Part shown: piece after piece, positions 15,168-23,959 of the stretch
How positions within the stretch are numbered: the stretch's first letter is position 1
Layout of the letters: every line of letters starts with the position of its first letter
Assembly (NCBI GenBank): GCA_009602725.1
Contig: WELB01000221.1
Location: forward strand, 68,848 to 94,286
Source: Spirogloea muscicola
Lineage: Eukaryota; Streptophyta; Zygnematophyceae; Spirogloeales; Spirogloeaceae
Length of the DNA stretch: 25,439 bases
Direction: 5' to 3'
Notes under the pieces: model-generated
Seen by the model: the letters and a program-made list of their open reading frames with translations, nothing else
The model's database searches: none
What the model was told of the DNA's origin: nothing
Translations under genes and position numbers: made by a program

Positions 15168-18100
15168 GGTTATGGGCCCACCCCTCGGGGGTTCTCTGGG
15201 TTCGATTCCTGTTCTGACTCCGAAGCTTGGCCGAGATGCAAACTGGTTAGTTTGGAAGTACAGGATGAAGAAGATGCTCCAATTTCAGAATGTCTGGGAG
15301 GCTGTAGAGCCTTCAGCTGATCGAGGGCTTTGTCGGCCCTTCTCTCGTGAGAATGTCGTAGCTTCAGCAATTCTTGCCGCCAATCTGGATGATGAAGAGG
15401 TGATAGGTGTTGTCAACCTGTCTCTGGCTAGTGGCATCTGGGAGTATCTCAAGGACAAGTTTGAGAACCGCGGCACTGACAGGGCTTACTATCTCAGCAT
15501 GCGCTTGCGCGAGTGCAGAAAGGAGGAGGCTGAGTCCATTCAGGCATTTGTAGGCAGGGTGACATCACTGGCCCTTCAACTGCATGACATCGGCGAGGAG
15601 GTTCCAGTCCGCTTCCAAGTTCTGGCCATACTTATGGGACTCCCGCCTGCGTATGATACTGTTAGAGATACATTGCAGATGGTCAGCGCTGACAACCTGA
15701 CTGTCGAATCTGTGCTGGCTCGACTCCTTCATAAGGAGCGAGCATTGGAGGAGCAACACCGCCATCTGACAGGGACTCTGACAGGGTATCCCCTAGGACC
15801 TCTGACAGGTTCTGTAAACACAGGTTCTCTGACAGGTTCTCTCATAGGCTCTCTGACAGGTTCACAAGCAGCGCTGCTGGCTAGACGCAACTCTGAGCAA
15901 GACCTCCGGCATCACTTGAATCAATCAAGGCTTCATCAGCCAACTGTTGCTCGCAGCGGGACTGGTGGCAGTAGTCGTCTGAATGAAGATCAGTTTGCAG
16001 GGTGGAACAGGAATCCACTGTATCCTAGAATCTGTTTCTACTGCCGTGAACCAGGTCATGTTATCAACGATTGCCCCAAGAAGAGGGCTCTGGGCTCTGG
16101 TGGTAATCGTAGGAGAGGCAGAGGCAGCTATGCTGAGGGAGAGGCACATCTGTCCAGACAGGCTGACAGGTCGAATTCTGATAGCTGGCTGATTGACAGC
16201 GGAGCATCTCATCATCTCACCTACAGGCGAGACTGGCTCCAGAACTACCAGTCTGTTCCGGATTTTGACATCCATCTGGGTGATGATAGTGTGCAGCCAG
16301 CCGTTGGGAAAGGAGAAGTGCAGCTGCAAGTGCCTACTCTTCATGGCACTGAGACACAACTCCTGAAGGATGTCTATCATGCCCCTGGTTTGACATCGAA
16401 CCTCCTATCTGTCTCGCAACTTTTAGACAAGGGCTACTATGTTGCCTTTGCCGGCAATGTCTGTACAATCAGCAAGTCTGGCGCTCCAATTCTGACAGGA
16501 CGCAGGTCAGGTGACCTGTTCACCTTGGACGGACAGGTGCAGACACAGAAGCAGGTGCAGAACCCTATACAGGTCCAGGGCAGTGTTAATGTTTCTGAAT
16601 CTGATAAAAATACTTTTGAGCAATGGCATGCTCGACTGGGTCATCCAAATATTCAGAGGATGAAGAAGCTCAAGAACCTGGTGCATGGAGTCGAACCTTT
16701 TGTAAGAGATGTTGAACCCGACTTCTGCCGGAGTTGTGTTCAGGGTAAACTTCATCTTCAACAACCGCTTGCTGGTGAGCACTTTAGAGCTTCTACGCTT
16801 CTGGAGCTGGTGCATTCTGATGTCTGTGGCCCTATGCAAGTACCATCTTTAGGGGGCAGCAGATATATTTTGTCCTTCATTGATGATGCCAGTCGATGGA
16901 GCAAGGTTTACTTTCTGAAAAACAAGAGTGAAGTGTTGGACAAGTTCATGCGTTTCAAAGCTGCAGTTGAGTTGCAGACAGGGAAGAAGCTTAAGGCTCT
17001 TAGATCTGATAATGGTGGAGAATATACTTCTAAGGAGTTTGAACGGTTCTGTCAGCAACAGGGCATACACAGGCAGTTGACAGCGACCTATCGTCCTCAG
17101 CAGAATGGTGTGGCGGAGAGGTGGAATAGATCCGTTATGGAGATTGCAAGGTGCTTACTGTTCCATTTGTATACACCATCAGAATTCTGGGCTGAAGCAG
17201 TCGCAACGGCCGTTTATCTGAAGAATAGAATGCCTACTAGTGCAGTAGAAGGCATGACGCCACAGGAGGTCTGGACTGGCAAGAAACCTACAGTTGCTCA
17301 TCTTAGAGTATTTGGTTGTTCTGCGTGGGTGCATGTTCCTACTGAGATGAGACACAAGTTGCAATCCAAGGCTCGTCAGTGTGTTATGGTAGGATATGGT
17401 GAACACGTGAAAGCGTGGAAAATGTTTGATCTTGAGAACAGGAGGATGATCTTCAGCAGAGATGTAGTGTTTGATGAGCAGAGAGGTCCAGATTATTCTG
17501 CATTTCCGTTACGGCCTTCTGAGACAGTGGGAGACATGCAATGGTGGCCTGTATCTGAAGAGCCTGACATTGTGAATACTGTGGAAGCAGGGTCTGAATC
17601 TGGTGATGGAGTGGAAGCAAGGGCAGGAGGTGAAGACCTGGAGGAGAATGCTGCTCCATTTGGAGTATCTAGGACAGATATTCGTGCTTTAGCTGCTGTA
17701 GTGTTACATGAGCCTCTCACAATGCAAGAGGCCATGAGTAGTGATGCAGCACTCAAGTGGAAAGCAGCAGCAGAGGCAGAACTAGATTCTATCAAGGAGA
17801 ACAAGACTTGGGATTTGGTAGAGTTACCTGCTGGCAGGAAGGCGATACCCAGCAAATGGGTGTTCAAGATCAAACTGAAGGGTGATGGGTCTGTCGATCG
17901 GTATAAAGCACGCCTTGTTGCTAAAGGCTGTGCTCAGAAGGAAGGGATTGACTACAATGAGACATTTGCTCCAGTGGTTAAGAATAGTGCTGTCAGAAGT
18001 TTGCTGGCTATGGCAGCTATTCATGATTTGGAAATTGAGCAGATGGACGTCACCACAGCATTCTTGAATGGTGATCTTGAGGAAGAGATCTACATGCAAC

Positions 18101-19284
18101 AGCCTGCAGGTTTTGAGGTGAAGGGCAAGGAGAGTCAAGTGTGCAAGCTGAAGAAAGCGCTGTATGGGCTTAAACAGGCGCCCAGGGCCTGGTATGCACA
18201 GATTGACACTTTCCTACTGAACCAAGGTTTCAAGAGATCTGAGGCTGATCACAGTGTGTATGTGAGGGAGAAACCTGCTAAGGTGGTTCTAGCACTGTAT
18301 ATTGATGATCTGATCTTACTGGGAGATTCAGCTACTAAAGTGAAGAGAGTAAAGCAAGAGCTGAGTAGTAGATTCAAGATGAAGGATCTTGGGCCCTTGG
18401 AGTATTTTTTGGGTATTCAAATCAAGAGAGATAGAAGCCAGAGGATACTGACCTTGAGTTTGTCAAAGTACATTACTGAAGTCTTGGACAGATTTGGTAT
18501 GCAAGACTGCAACCCTATCTCTACCCCACAGGATACTAAACAGACTTTGAGCAAGGATCAGGGACCCAAGACAAATCGAGATAGACAGAAGATGGCACAG
18601 GTGCCTTACAGGGAGGCAGTGGGATGTTTGATGTACATAGCTGTGGCAGCACGTCCAGACATAGCAGCAGCAGTGGGAGTGGTTGCTCAGTTTGTGCAAG
18701 ATCCTGGTGTTGAGCATTGGAAAGCTGTCAAGAGAATCATGCGATATCTGCAGGGAAGCAAGACTCTGTGTTTGACATTTAGAAATACAGGAGATAAATC
18801 TGATGAACTGGTGGGATTTTGTGATGCTGACTTGGGACGCAGTCTGGATGATAGAAAGTCAGTAACAGGTTATGCTTTCCAGTTGGGAGCAGGAACAGTC
18901 AGTTGGAGTAGTAGGAAACAGCCGACTGTGGCGACTTCAACTGTTGAAGCGGAGTACATGGCAACGACTGCAGCAGCAAAAGAAGCAATCTGGCTGAGGA
19001 GACTACTACAAGAATGTGGATTCCTCTCTTCATCGAGCGCAACCACTTTGTTCAGCGACAGTCAAGGTAGCATTGCTTTGATTAAGAATCCAGTCTATCA
19101 TGCTCGTACTAAGCATATTGAGATACAACATCATTTCATCCGAGAGAAGGTAGACGAAGGAGTCATCAAGATGCAGCACTGTAGTTCAGCAGATATGACT
19201 GCAGATATTCTGACCAAGGGCTTGTTTAAGCCCGAGTATGATAGATGTAGAAGTTTGCTAGGTCTGGCTGATTCACATATTTAG
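14965..19284 (+). CDS. Copia Gag-Pol polyprotein (1,439 aa)
   Basis: Single frame for capsid, protease, integrase, reverse transcriptase and RNase H. The chosen start at 14965 lies in the 5' LTR in a good context (ACCATGA); the alternative is Met70 in the primer-binding site. Residues 1-67 are LTR-encoded and Arg/Pro/Gly-rich. Then: copia gag domain (about 75-260); a linker with LTGS-type repeats (268-300); zinc knuckle C357, C360, H365, C370; aspartic protease DSGA at 411-414; integrase zinc site H555, H560, C588, C591; integrase triad D619, D682, E718 with exactly 35 residues between the last two; reverse transcriptase from about 946 with D1028 and YIDD 1112-1115; RNase H with D1287, E1330 and D1365. 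All expected catalytic residues are present. The TAG stop ends 6 bp before the 3' LTR. No frameshift separates gag and pol, so the Gag:Pol ratio must be set by another route, such as splicing or processing. Confidence 0.97.
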   Translation: MSTSASESLRRGRSAGPPSQRGPPPQRGRSAGPGGRSVEEQDWRDTDAERPVYNTGQVQERAAQDGLQVMGPPLGGSLGSIPVLTPKLGRDANWLVWKYRMKKMLQFQNVWEAVEPSADRGLCRPFSRENVVASAILAANLDDEEVIGVVNLSLASGIWEYLKDKFENRGTDRAYYLSMRLRECRKEEAESIQAFVGRVTSLALQLHDIGEEVPVRFQVLAILMGLPPAYDTVRDTLQMVSADNLTVESVLARLLHKERALEEQHRHLTGTLTGYPLGPLTGSVNTGSLTGSLIGSLTGSQAALLARRNSEQDLRHHLNQSRLHQPTVARSGTGGSSRLNEDQFAGWNRNPLYPRICFYCREPGHVINDCPKKRALGSGGNRRRGRGSYAEGEAHLSRQADRSNSDSWLIDSGASHHLTYRRDWLQNYQSVPDFDIHLGDDSVQPAVGKGEVQLQVPTLHGTETQLLKDVYHAPGLTSNLLSVSQLLDKGYYVAFAGNVCTISKSGAPILTGRRSGDLFTLDGQVQTQKQVQNPIQVQGSVNVSESDKNTFEQWHARLGHPNIQRMKKLKNLVHGVEPFVRDVEPDFCRSCVQGKLHLQQPLAGEHFRASTLLELVHSDVCGPMQVPSLGGSRYILSFIDDASRWSKVYFLKNKSEVLDKFMRFKAAVELQTGKKLKALRSDNGGEYTSKEFERFCQQQGIHRQLTATYRPQQNGVAERWNRSVMEIARCLLFHLYTPSEFWAEAVATAVYLKNRMPTSAVEGMTPQEVWTGKKPTVAHLRVFGCSAWVHVPTEMRHKLQSKARQCVMVGYGEHVKAWKMFDLENRRMIFSRDVVFDEQRGPDYSAFPLRPSETVGDMQWWPVSEEPDIVNTVEAGSESGDGVEARAGGEDLEENAAPFGVSRTDIRALAAVVLHEPLTMQEAMSSDAALKWKAAAEAELDSIKENKTWDLVELPAGRKAIPSKWVFKIKLKGDGSVDRYKARLVAKGCAQKEGIDYNETFAPVVKNSAVRSLLAMAAIHDLEIEQMDVTTAFLNGDLEEEIYMQQPAGFEVKGKESQVCKLKKALYGLKQAPRAWYAQIDTFLLNQGFKRSEADHSVYVREKPAKVVLALYIDDLILLGDSATKVKRVKQELSSRFKMKDLGPLEYFLGIQIKRDRSQRILTLSLSKYITEVLDRFGMQDCNPISTPQDTKQTLSKDQGPKTNRDRQKMAQVPYREAVGCLMYIAVAARPDIAAAVGVVAQFVQDPGVEHWKAVKRIMRYLQGSKTLCLTFRNTGDKSDELVGFCDADLGRSLDDRKSVTGYAFQLGAGTVSWSSRKQPTVATSTVEAEYMATTAAAKEAIWLRRLLQECGFLSSSSATTLFSDSQGSIALIKNPVYHARTKHIEIQHHFIREKVDEGVIKMQHCSSADMTADILTKGLFKPEYDRCRSLLGLADSHI
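15168..15182 (+). other. Primer-binding site: complementary to initiator tRNA-Met anticodon arm
   Basis: GGTTATGGGCCCACC follows the LTR with no spacer. Its complement, GGUGGGCCCAUAACC, matches the anticodon stem-loop of plant-type initiator tRNA-Met (anticodon CAU), not the tRNA 3' end. This implies priming by a cleaved half-tRNA, as known for Drosophila copia. The site lies inside the gag frame and contains an in-frame ATG at 15172-15174. Confidence 0.85.
15766..15864 (+). repeat. Short tandem repeats encoding LTGS units in Gag linker
   Basis: Imperfect repeats of CTGACAGGTTCT encode six LTG units, interspersed with variants such as LIGS and NTGS, between the gag core and the zinc knuckle (residues 268-300). 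Likely a flexible Ser/Gly/Thr linker expanded by replication slippage. Confidence 0.85.
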
Positions 19285-19290
19285 TGGGAG
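19284..19290 (+). other. Polypurine tract of the copia element
   Basis: GTGGGAG abuts the TG of the 3' LTR and overlaps the last base of the gag-pol stop codon. By position it should prime plus-strand DNA synthesis. It is short and interrupted by one T. Confidence 0.6.
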
Positions 19291-19732
19291 TGTTGAATAT
19301 TGTAATATGTTGAATCGGCGGGTCGGGGTGGGTGACCATCCCGCCCGTCTATTGGGCCCTGAGAGTCTCCCCTGGATAAGGGAGGCCTCGGGCACCCGTC
19401 GTGCTCACTCTCCACATCTGAGGCCACGCGGTGCGCCCGTGCGCCCTAGCCAGGCTGCCACCCACCTTGGGTGAGGGCGGAGCCTGTGCTGTCTGACTGT
19501 CTGTCTGAGATCCAAGTCTGTCTACCACCATGAGTACATCTGCGTCTGAGTCACTGCGACGAGGTCGCTCTGCTGGGCCGCCGTCTCAACGAGGGCCACC
19601 GCCTCAACGAGGCCGATCTGCTGGACCTGGAGGACGCTCAGTGGAGGAGCAAGACTGGAGAGACACAGATGCTGAGCGACCCGTGTACAACACAGGTCAG
19701 GTGCAAGAGCGCGCAGCACAGGACGGTTTTCA
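19291..19732 (+). repeat. 3' long terminal repeat (442 bp)
   Basis: Starts TGTTGAATATTG and ends GGTTTTCA, followed by AGTGG. It carries a second copy of the Gag start (ATG at 19530), which reads out of the LTR and stops at 19743-19745 in flanking DNA. That would give a 71-aa peptide if transcribed. Confidence 0.96.
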
Positions 19733-19737
19733 AGTGG
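19733..19737 (+). repeat. Right target-site duplication AGTGG
   Basis: Matches 14721-14725. The uninterrupted target can be read as ...CAGACGTC-AGTGG-TTCGATGAG.... Confidence 0.93.
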
Positions 19738-19814
19738 TTCGATGAGCCCTGTCGAGTAAGGGCCTTGGTCCGGGATCCACCAAGGCTGCCTGCTCGCTTT
19801 CTCTTAGTCAGCAG

Positions 19815-19900
19815 CCCCCCATTGGGAGAGCCACTTCTCTCAACGGGGGGCAAGGGCTGTGAACAGCCAGCCCGAATAAAAATGACAAGGTCCGAAGGGG
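19815..19900 (-). repeat. Type II hairpin module (minus)
   Basis: The minus strand reads GGGCTGGCTGTTCACAGCCC, then TTGCCCCCC and a GAGAAGTGGC flank. This is the variant downstream sequence (TTGCCCCC...AGTGCCACTT) seen also at 22829-22874 and 24178-24226, in place of CTATTCTCAATGGGCGAGCA. Confidence 0.65.
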
Positions 19901-20009
19901 CCAAGAGCTGGGTAGATTGGATTAGTTGGTAACCACGAGTGAGGAGCCGCATATCCGGAAGACTAGCAGCCGGAACTAGAAGTGGCACTCCCAATGCTCT
20001 TCCAAAGCC

Positions 20010-20110
20010 GGAATGCAATCCCCCTGATGGAAGCCAGAGGCTGCAGCTACAGCAGGCCGGCACGCAGGTGCGAAGGCGTGGGCTATGGACCGCCGAGGGA
20101 GATGGAGAGG
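20010..20110 (-). pseudogene. LINE C-terminal fragment
   Basis: On the minus strand the frames give RMRLSISL, then HAFAPACRPAVAAASGFHQGD across an indel. This parallels RMRLAVSLQRSMARALHLRA...AAASGSGQG of the better copy at 23385-23500. Non-functional. Confidence 0.6.
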
Positions 20111-20542
20111 CGCATACGATGGGCCATAGGATGTGGGAGGCCAGCCCAATAGAGAGGACACGGATGAGGAGATTCTTATAGTGAAGTCCGCTACCCGAGG
20201 ACTAGTTTCTCCGACCTGCGGCTGCTCAACAGTGGTTACTGAGTGCCTCGTGGCCACTTGAGTCAATGTGTGCTTAGTGCTTTCTCTGTTGTTTTCCTGC
20301 TCCTCTGTTGAATTCCTCTGGCCCCTTGGAACCATTTCCTGGGCTGGTGATTTACAAGCCACCGCCCTCTACTGGAAAGGTCTTCCTTTTCTCTTTCTTC
20401 TAATAGAGAGCGACAGCTCGGCGAGGGCGATGGCCACTAACTTCGACGAGGTCCGAAGGAGCCGAGAAAAGCGCTGAAAGACATGATTAAGCAAGGATCG
20501 GTGGGATTGCGCCCTGCCCGGGGAGTTCCGTGTATTTAGAAG

Positions 20543-20735
20543 AAAGTGCTCGCCCCATTGAGAATAGGGGCTGGACAAGCCAGCCCAAAAAAGAATGAAC
20601 AGAGTACGAGAAGGGGGCCAGTGGGAAGCGCTAAGAAAAACAAGCACACAGAGAAACAAAGCAGCCACGAATCACTCAGTAACCTCTGCTAAGCAGCCGC
20701 AGGTCGGAGATGCTAGGCTCGTGGAATTGGGTCCC
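20543..20735 (-). mobile_element. LINE 3' end (C-terminus, UTR and hairpin)
   Basis: The minus strand reads the coding end TQFHEPSISDLRLLSRGY, TGA at 20691-20689, then a UTR with TTTGTTTCTCTGTGTGCTTG and the hairpin at 20567-20586. It ends CAATGGGGCGAGCACTTTCTTCT at 20540-20562, with one extra G. Highly similar to 20853-21125 (-) and 23385-23690 (+), indicating recent spread. Confidence 0.7.
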
Positions 20736-20738
20736 TGG

Positions 20739-20807
20739 CGTACTCTGTTCATTATTTTTCGGGCTGGCTTTTCCAGCCCCTATTCTCAATGGGCGAGCAC
20801 TTTCTTC
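20739..20807 (+). repeat. LINE hairpin module (plus), inverted next to its neighbours
   Basis: CGTACTCTGTTCATTATTTTTC, then the perfect hairpin GGGCTGGCTTTTCCAGCCC at 20761-20779 and CTATTCTCAATGGGCGAGCA. Its inverted copy starts about 50 bp on (20853-20905), so the two could fold into a long hairpin. Confidence 0.75.
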
Positions 20808-20815
20808 TCCTGCTC

Positions 20816-21125
20816 CTGGCCAGAGCCAGAGGCAGCAGCGAGGGCTCTGCCGAGCAAGTGCTCGCCCATTGAGAATAGGGGCTGGAAATGCCAGCCCAAA
20901 AAAGAAAGAACAGAATACGAGAAGGGGGCCAGGGGAAGCGCTAAGAAAAACAAGCACACAGAGAAACAAAGCAGCTACGAATCACTCAGTAACCTCTGCT
21001 AAGCAGCTGCAGGTCGGAGATGCCTAGGCTCGTGGAACTGGGTCCCCTGGCCAGAGCCAGCACGAAGGTGCAACGCCCGGGCCATAGACCTCTGCAGCGA
21101 GACGGCCAGGCGCATTCGATACACA
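20816..21125 (-). mobile_element. LINE 3' end with internal rearrangement
   Basis: The minus strand from 21125 reads VYRMRLAVSLQRSMARALHL, RAGSGQGTQFHEP, then a 1-bp insertion, stop, UTR and hairpin (20878-20897). About 24 bp present in the 23.4-kb copy, encoding RALAAASG, are missing here. Matching sequence lies at 20816-20851, beyond the module end. This copy has Ser (TCG) where the 23.4-kb copy has a TAG stop. Confidence 0.7.
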
Positions 21126-21299
21126 TGTATTTAGCCCCCCCGCGGCATTACCGCCCCCGGGCTCTCTTTATACACGTCTTCTACCCGGGCTGCCGCCAGC
21201 TGCGGGGCAGCAGGCCGTTCTTCTCCCTCGCCGGCGCGCGCGCTGCCCAATGATGTCTCTGGCTGCCGTCGAAGCCAGAAGAAAGAAAAGACTGACAGT

Positions 21300-21375
21300 C
21301 CCCTTGTACTCTGTTCATTCTTTTTCGGGCTGGCTTTTCCAGCCCCTATTCTCAATGGGCGAGGACTTTCTCCTT
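21300..21375 (+). repeat. LINE hairpin module (plus)
   Basis: TACTCTGTTCATTCTTTTTC, then the perfect hairpin at 21327-21345 and CTATTCTCAATGGGCGAGGA. Only the terminal UTR is present. Confidence 0.75.
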
Positions 21376-22440
21376 CGACTTCTTCGTCGAGAGGACTGTG
21401 CCTCTCCCAGCCACCAGTTACTTTGGCCGCGCTTGCTAAGCACTTGTACATTGAGGGGTAAAAATCTCTTCCATTGGATGGCGATGGCTGTGATTGGCCA
21501 GCCCAGGGAGAAAAAATCAAGAAAGTTCGAAGGGGCTTTGTACGTTTCTATAGGCTGACCTCTCACACTGACTTCGGCTGCTAACTAGAGGTGACTAAGT
21601 GATGGACTGTCGTATTGAGGACACCCCAATACCTGGACCTTGGCCGTTTTCTGGGCTGGCCTTCCAGTCCAGTCCAGTCTCTCCTTTCGACAGAGCTTCT
21701 CTCGTTTCTCGAAGCCCTTCCCCTGGGCCCTGTCCTCGTCCACAACCTTCTTTGGGCTGAACGTTCACAGCTACAGCCCCCTCCGGACGAGCTTCATGCT
21801 CTAGCTGACGCACCTGGCTAACAGCGGGGGGACTGCTTTCTGGCTGCTAGAATTTCTGACTTGCGGCTGGTAACAAGGAATTGACCAAGCGGCCATCCTT
21901 TGTGGTACTTAAGTGGCTGTGAGATTCAGCGCCCGTTTTGACCACGTCTATTCTTCGCCTCCCGGCCCTTCTGGACCTTGTTCAGTCCTTTTTGAAAGGA
22001 AGTGAGCTCTTCCGAAAGGGGCGGGGGATGTCAATAGCCAGCCCAGATTGGACAAGGTCCGAACTGCGAGAACTCGCTATGGCCACACAGCTATGCAAGA
22101 AACTACAGCGAACAGGAGCTTAGTAAGTTGAGTCAACAGCCGCAAGTCGAAGTAACTTGCAGCTGGAAAAGAGTGGGCTGGCCTCACAGGCATCGCCATG
22201 GGAAGAGCCCTTTCCGTCCGGGCTGACCTTACACAGAGGAAAGACGCTTCCACAGCCCTCCGCCACTTCGAAAGAGCTCACTGCGCTTGCCCACAGTTCT
22301 TTTGGAAGAAGTGGCTCTCCCAAAGAGGGCGAGGAGCTGTGAACAGCCATCCCGCAGAGAAATTCACAATGTCCAAAAGGAATGGGCCGAAGAGCTTATA
22401 TTCTTAGTGAGTGACCATCCTTCGTGGTACTTTGCTTGAT
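21376..22440. repeat. Degenerate LINE modules
   Basis: Weaker relatives of the module occur at 21497-21545 (minus, GCCAGCCC then AAGTTCGAAGGGG), 21651-21680 (plus, GGGCTGGCCTTCCAG), 21960-22065 (minus GCCAGCCC with CTTGTTCAGTCC flank), 22172 (plus) and 22303-22350 (type II, minus). Nothing else was recognised. Confidence 0.5.
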
Positions 22441-22499
22441 TGTCTCTCAGCACTTTCCGTCCTGCCATTGATCGGCGGCGAGGCCTGCCTGGGGCGATG

Positions 22500-22640
22500 C
22501 CCGGCTTCAACGCCGCCGGTTCGCTCGCCCAGGTATTCCGCATGCGCCTGGCGGTCTCGTTTCAACGCTCCCTAGCCCCCGCCGTCCACAAACGAGCAGG
22601 CCGTATTGTGGCTGCTGCCTCTGGGTCTCGGCGGAGTGCC
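22500..22640 (+). pseudogene. LINE C-terminal fragment
   Basis: Reads NAAGSLAQVFRMRLAVSFQR, then SLAPAVHKRAGRIVAAASGS. This parallels PAAGSLAQVYRMRLAV of the 23.2-kb copy but is more diverged. It is truncated upstream and runs into unrelated sequence after AAASGS. Confidence 0.7.
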
Positions 22641-22784
22641 TTTTTCCCTGCAGCGCCTTCTCTCTGCAGCGAGCTACTCTGACTTATTGTTGCTCACTCG
22701 CGGGTACTGAGCTTCCCTCTGCATCGTCTCGTGTTTTGTAGTGTAGTCCTTTTTTGGCACCTTTCTCTTTGGTTTTGGACATTG

Positions 22785-22905
22785 CCTATTCTTTTTGGGC
22801 TGGCTTTTCCAGCCCCCCTTCTCTTAGAAGAAGTGGCACTCCCAATGGGGGCAAGGGCTGTGAAAAGCCAGCCCGAAAACAATCAACAGAAGTTCGAAGG
22901 GGCCA
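22785..22905. repeat. Inverted pair of hairpin modules (imperfect palindrome)
   Basis: A plus module (perfect hairpin 22797-22815) is followed by a minus type II module ending GCCAGCCC at 22867-22874. GGGCTGGCTTTTCCAGCCC and the complement of GGGCTGTGAAAAGCCAGCCC pair almost fully, with about 40 bp between them. Confidence 0.75.
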
Positions 22906-23166
22906 AAAAGCGCCTAGCAGCTACGAAGGGGCCTGAAGAAGCTGTGTTAGAACGGGGGGAGATTGGACCACTCAGTAGATACGAGTGAGGAGCCTCAAAT
23001 TCGACAGAATAGCTACCGGAAGCCATCGTTCCGGCCGCGCCTTCTCTTAGGGAGATTCTCTTCACTTAGGGCGAGCACTTTCTTTTCCCGGCCCCGTCGG
23101 CCACATTTTCTTGACTTCGGACCCTGTCCATGCCTTGTCGGGCTGGCTTCTCACCCAGCCCAATGT

Positions 23167-23690
23167 GCCACCAAGGCTGGGTACGCGGTCGCCTGCGCTG
23201 CTCGGGCTAAAGAGCTGAAGTACGCAGACCATCCGCGGGAAGACGACTTCTTCCCGTTGGCAATTGACATCCATGGGGCGCTGGGCGCTCGGTGGCTCGA
23301 GCTGCTCACCCAGCTCGCCCGCCACACCATCGCCCGTCGCTTCCATGGGGAGCCGGTAGACTTTCCTGCAGCCGGGTCGCTGGCGCAAGTGTATCGAATG
23401 CGCCTGGCCGTCTAGCTGCAGAGGTCTATGGCCCGGGCGTTGCACCTTCGTGCCGGCAGAGCCCTCGCTGCTGCCTCTGGCTCTGGCCAGGGGACCCACT
23501 TCCACGAGCCTAGCATATTCGACCTACGGCTGCTTAGCAGAGGTTACTGAGTGATTCGTAGCTGCTTTGTTTCTCTGTGTGCTTGTGTTTCTTAGCGCTT
23601 CCCCTGGCCCCCTTCTCGTACTCTGTTCATTCTTTTTGGGCTGGCTTTTCCAGCCCCTATTCTCAATGGGCGAGCACTTTCTTCTCACAG
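23167..23690 (+). mobile_element. 5'-truncated LINE copy: C-terminal coding end, 3' UTR and hairpin
   Basis: Coding 23167-23550: ATKAGYAVACAARAKELKYA, FFPLAIDIHGALGARWLELL, PAAGSLAQVYRMRLAV, an internal TAG (23413-23415), LQRSMARALHLRAGRALAAA, and an end at LRLLSRGY plus TGA. The KYA...F.PLA.D..GALG pattern is typical of the C-terminal region of algal and oomycete LINE polyproteins, downstream of the reverse transcriptase; this is recalled family knowledge. The UTR at 23551-23690 ends with the perfect hairpin at 23638-23656 and GGGCGAGCACTTTCTTCT. The truncation point abuts another hairpin (23140-23162), as expected for insertion into an older copy's 3' end. Confidence 0.75.
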
Positions 23691-23761
23691 TCTTGCCCCC
23701 TTTTAGATGAGCTTACCTGGTCTAGACAATCACAACCATCGCCCTCTGCCCTCACCTCTTT

Positions 23762-23865
23762 CGCATGAGGATGTCAGTATCCCTTCAGCGGTCCATGGCC
23801 CACGCTCTGCATCTGCGTGCTGGCCGTGCTCTCGCTGCGGCCTCCGGCTTTAGTCAGGGGGATAG
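23762..23865 (+). pseudogene. LINE C-terminal fragment
   Basis: Reads RMRMSVSLQRSMAHALHLRA, then GRALAAASGFSQGDS, open to a stop near 23920. Same peptide as the neighbouring copies, truncated further upstream. Confidence 0.7.
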
Positions 23866-23959
23866 TTTTCCGGCATCTTCCCTTTGCATTGTCTTGTCAT
23901 TTTTGCCGTGGTTTGCAGTGTAGTTCCTTATCGGCACCTCTTTCTTTGGCTTTAGACGT

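Larger units (their letters stand above)
14726..19732 (+). mobile_element. Intact Ty1/copia LTR retrotransposon (5,007 bp)
   Basis: Complete element: 442-bp LTRs bounded by TG...CA, flanked by the 5-bp duplication AGTGG (14721-14725 and 19733-19737). The primer-binding site abuts the 5' LTR, a single gag-pol frame fills the interior, and a short purine tract abuts the 3' LTR. The order integrase then reverse transcriptase/RNase H is diagnostic of copia. The LTRs differ at only 4 of 442 positions (99.1% identity) and the frame has no stop or shift, so insertion was recent and the copy may be competent. Confidence 0.97.

Noticed and set aside
16507-18138. Minus-strand frames of 60-150 codons opposite the copia polyprotein
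   Set aside because: They are antisense shadows of a strongly conserved plus-strand protein and show no family motifs.
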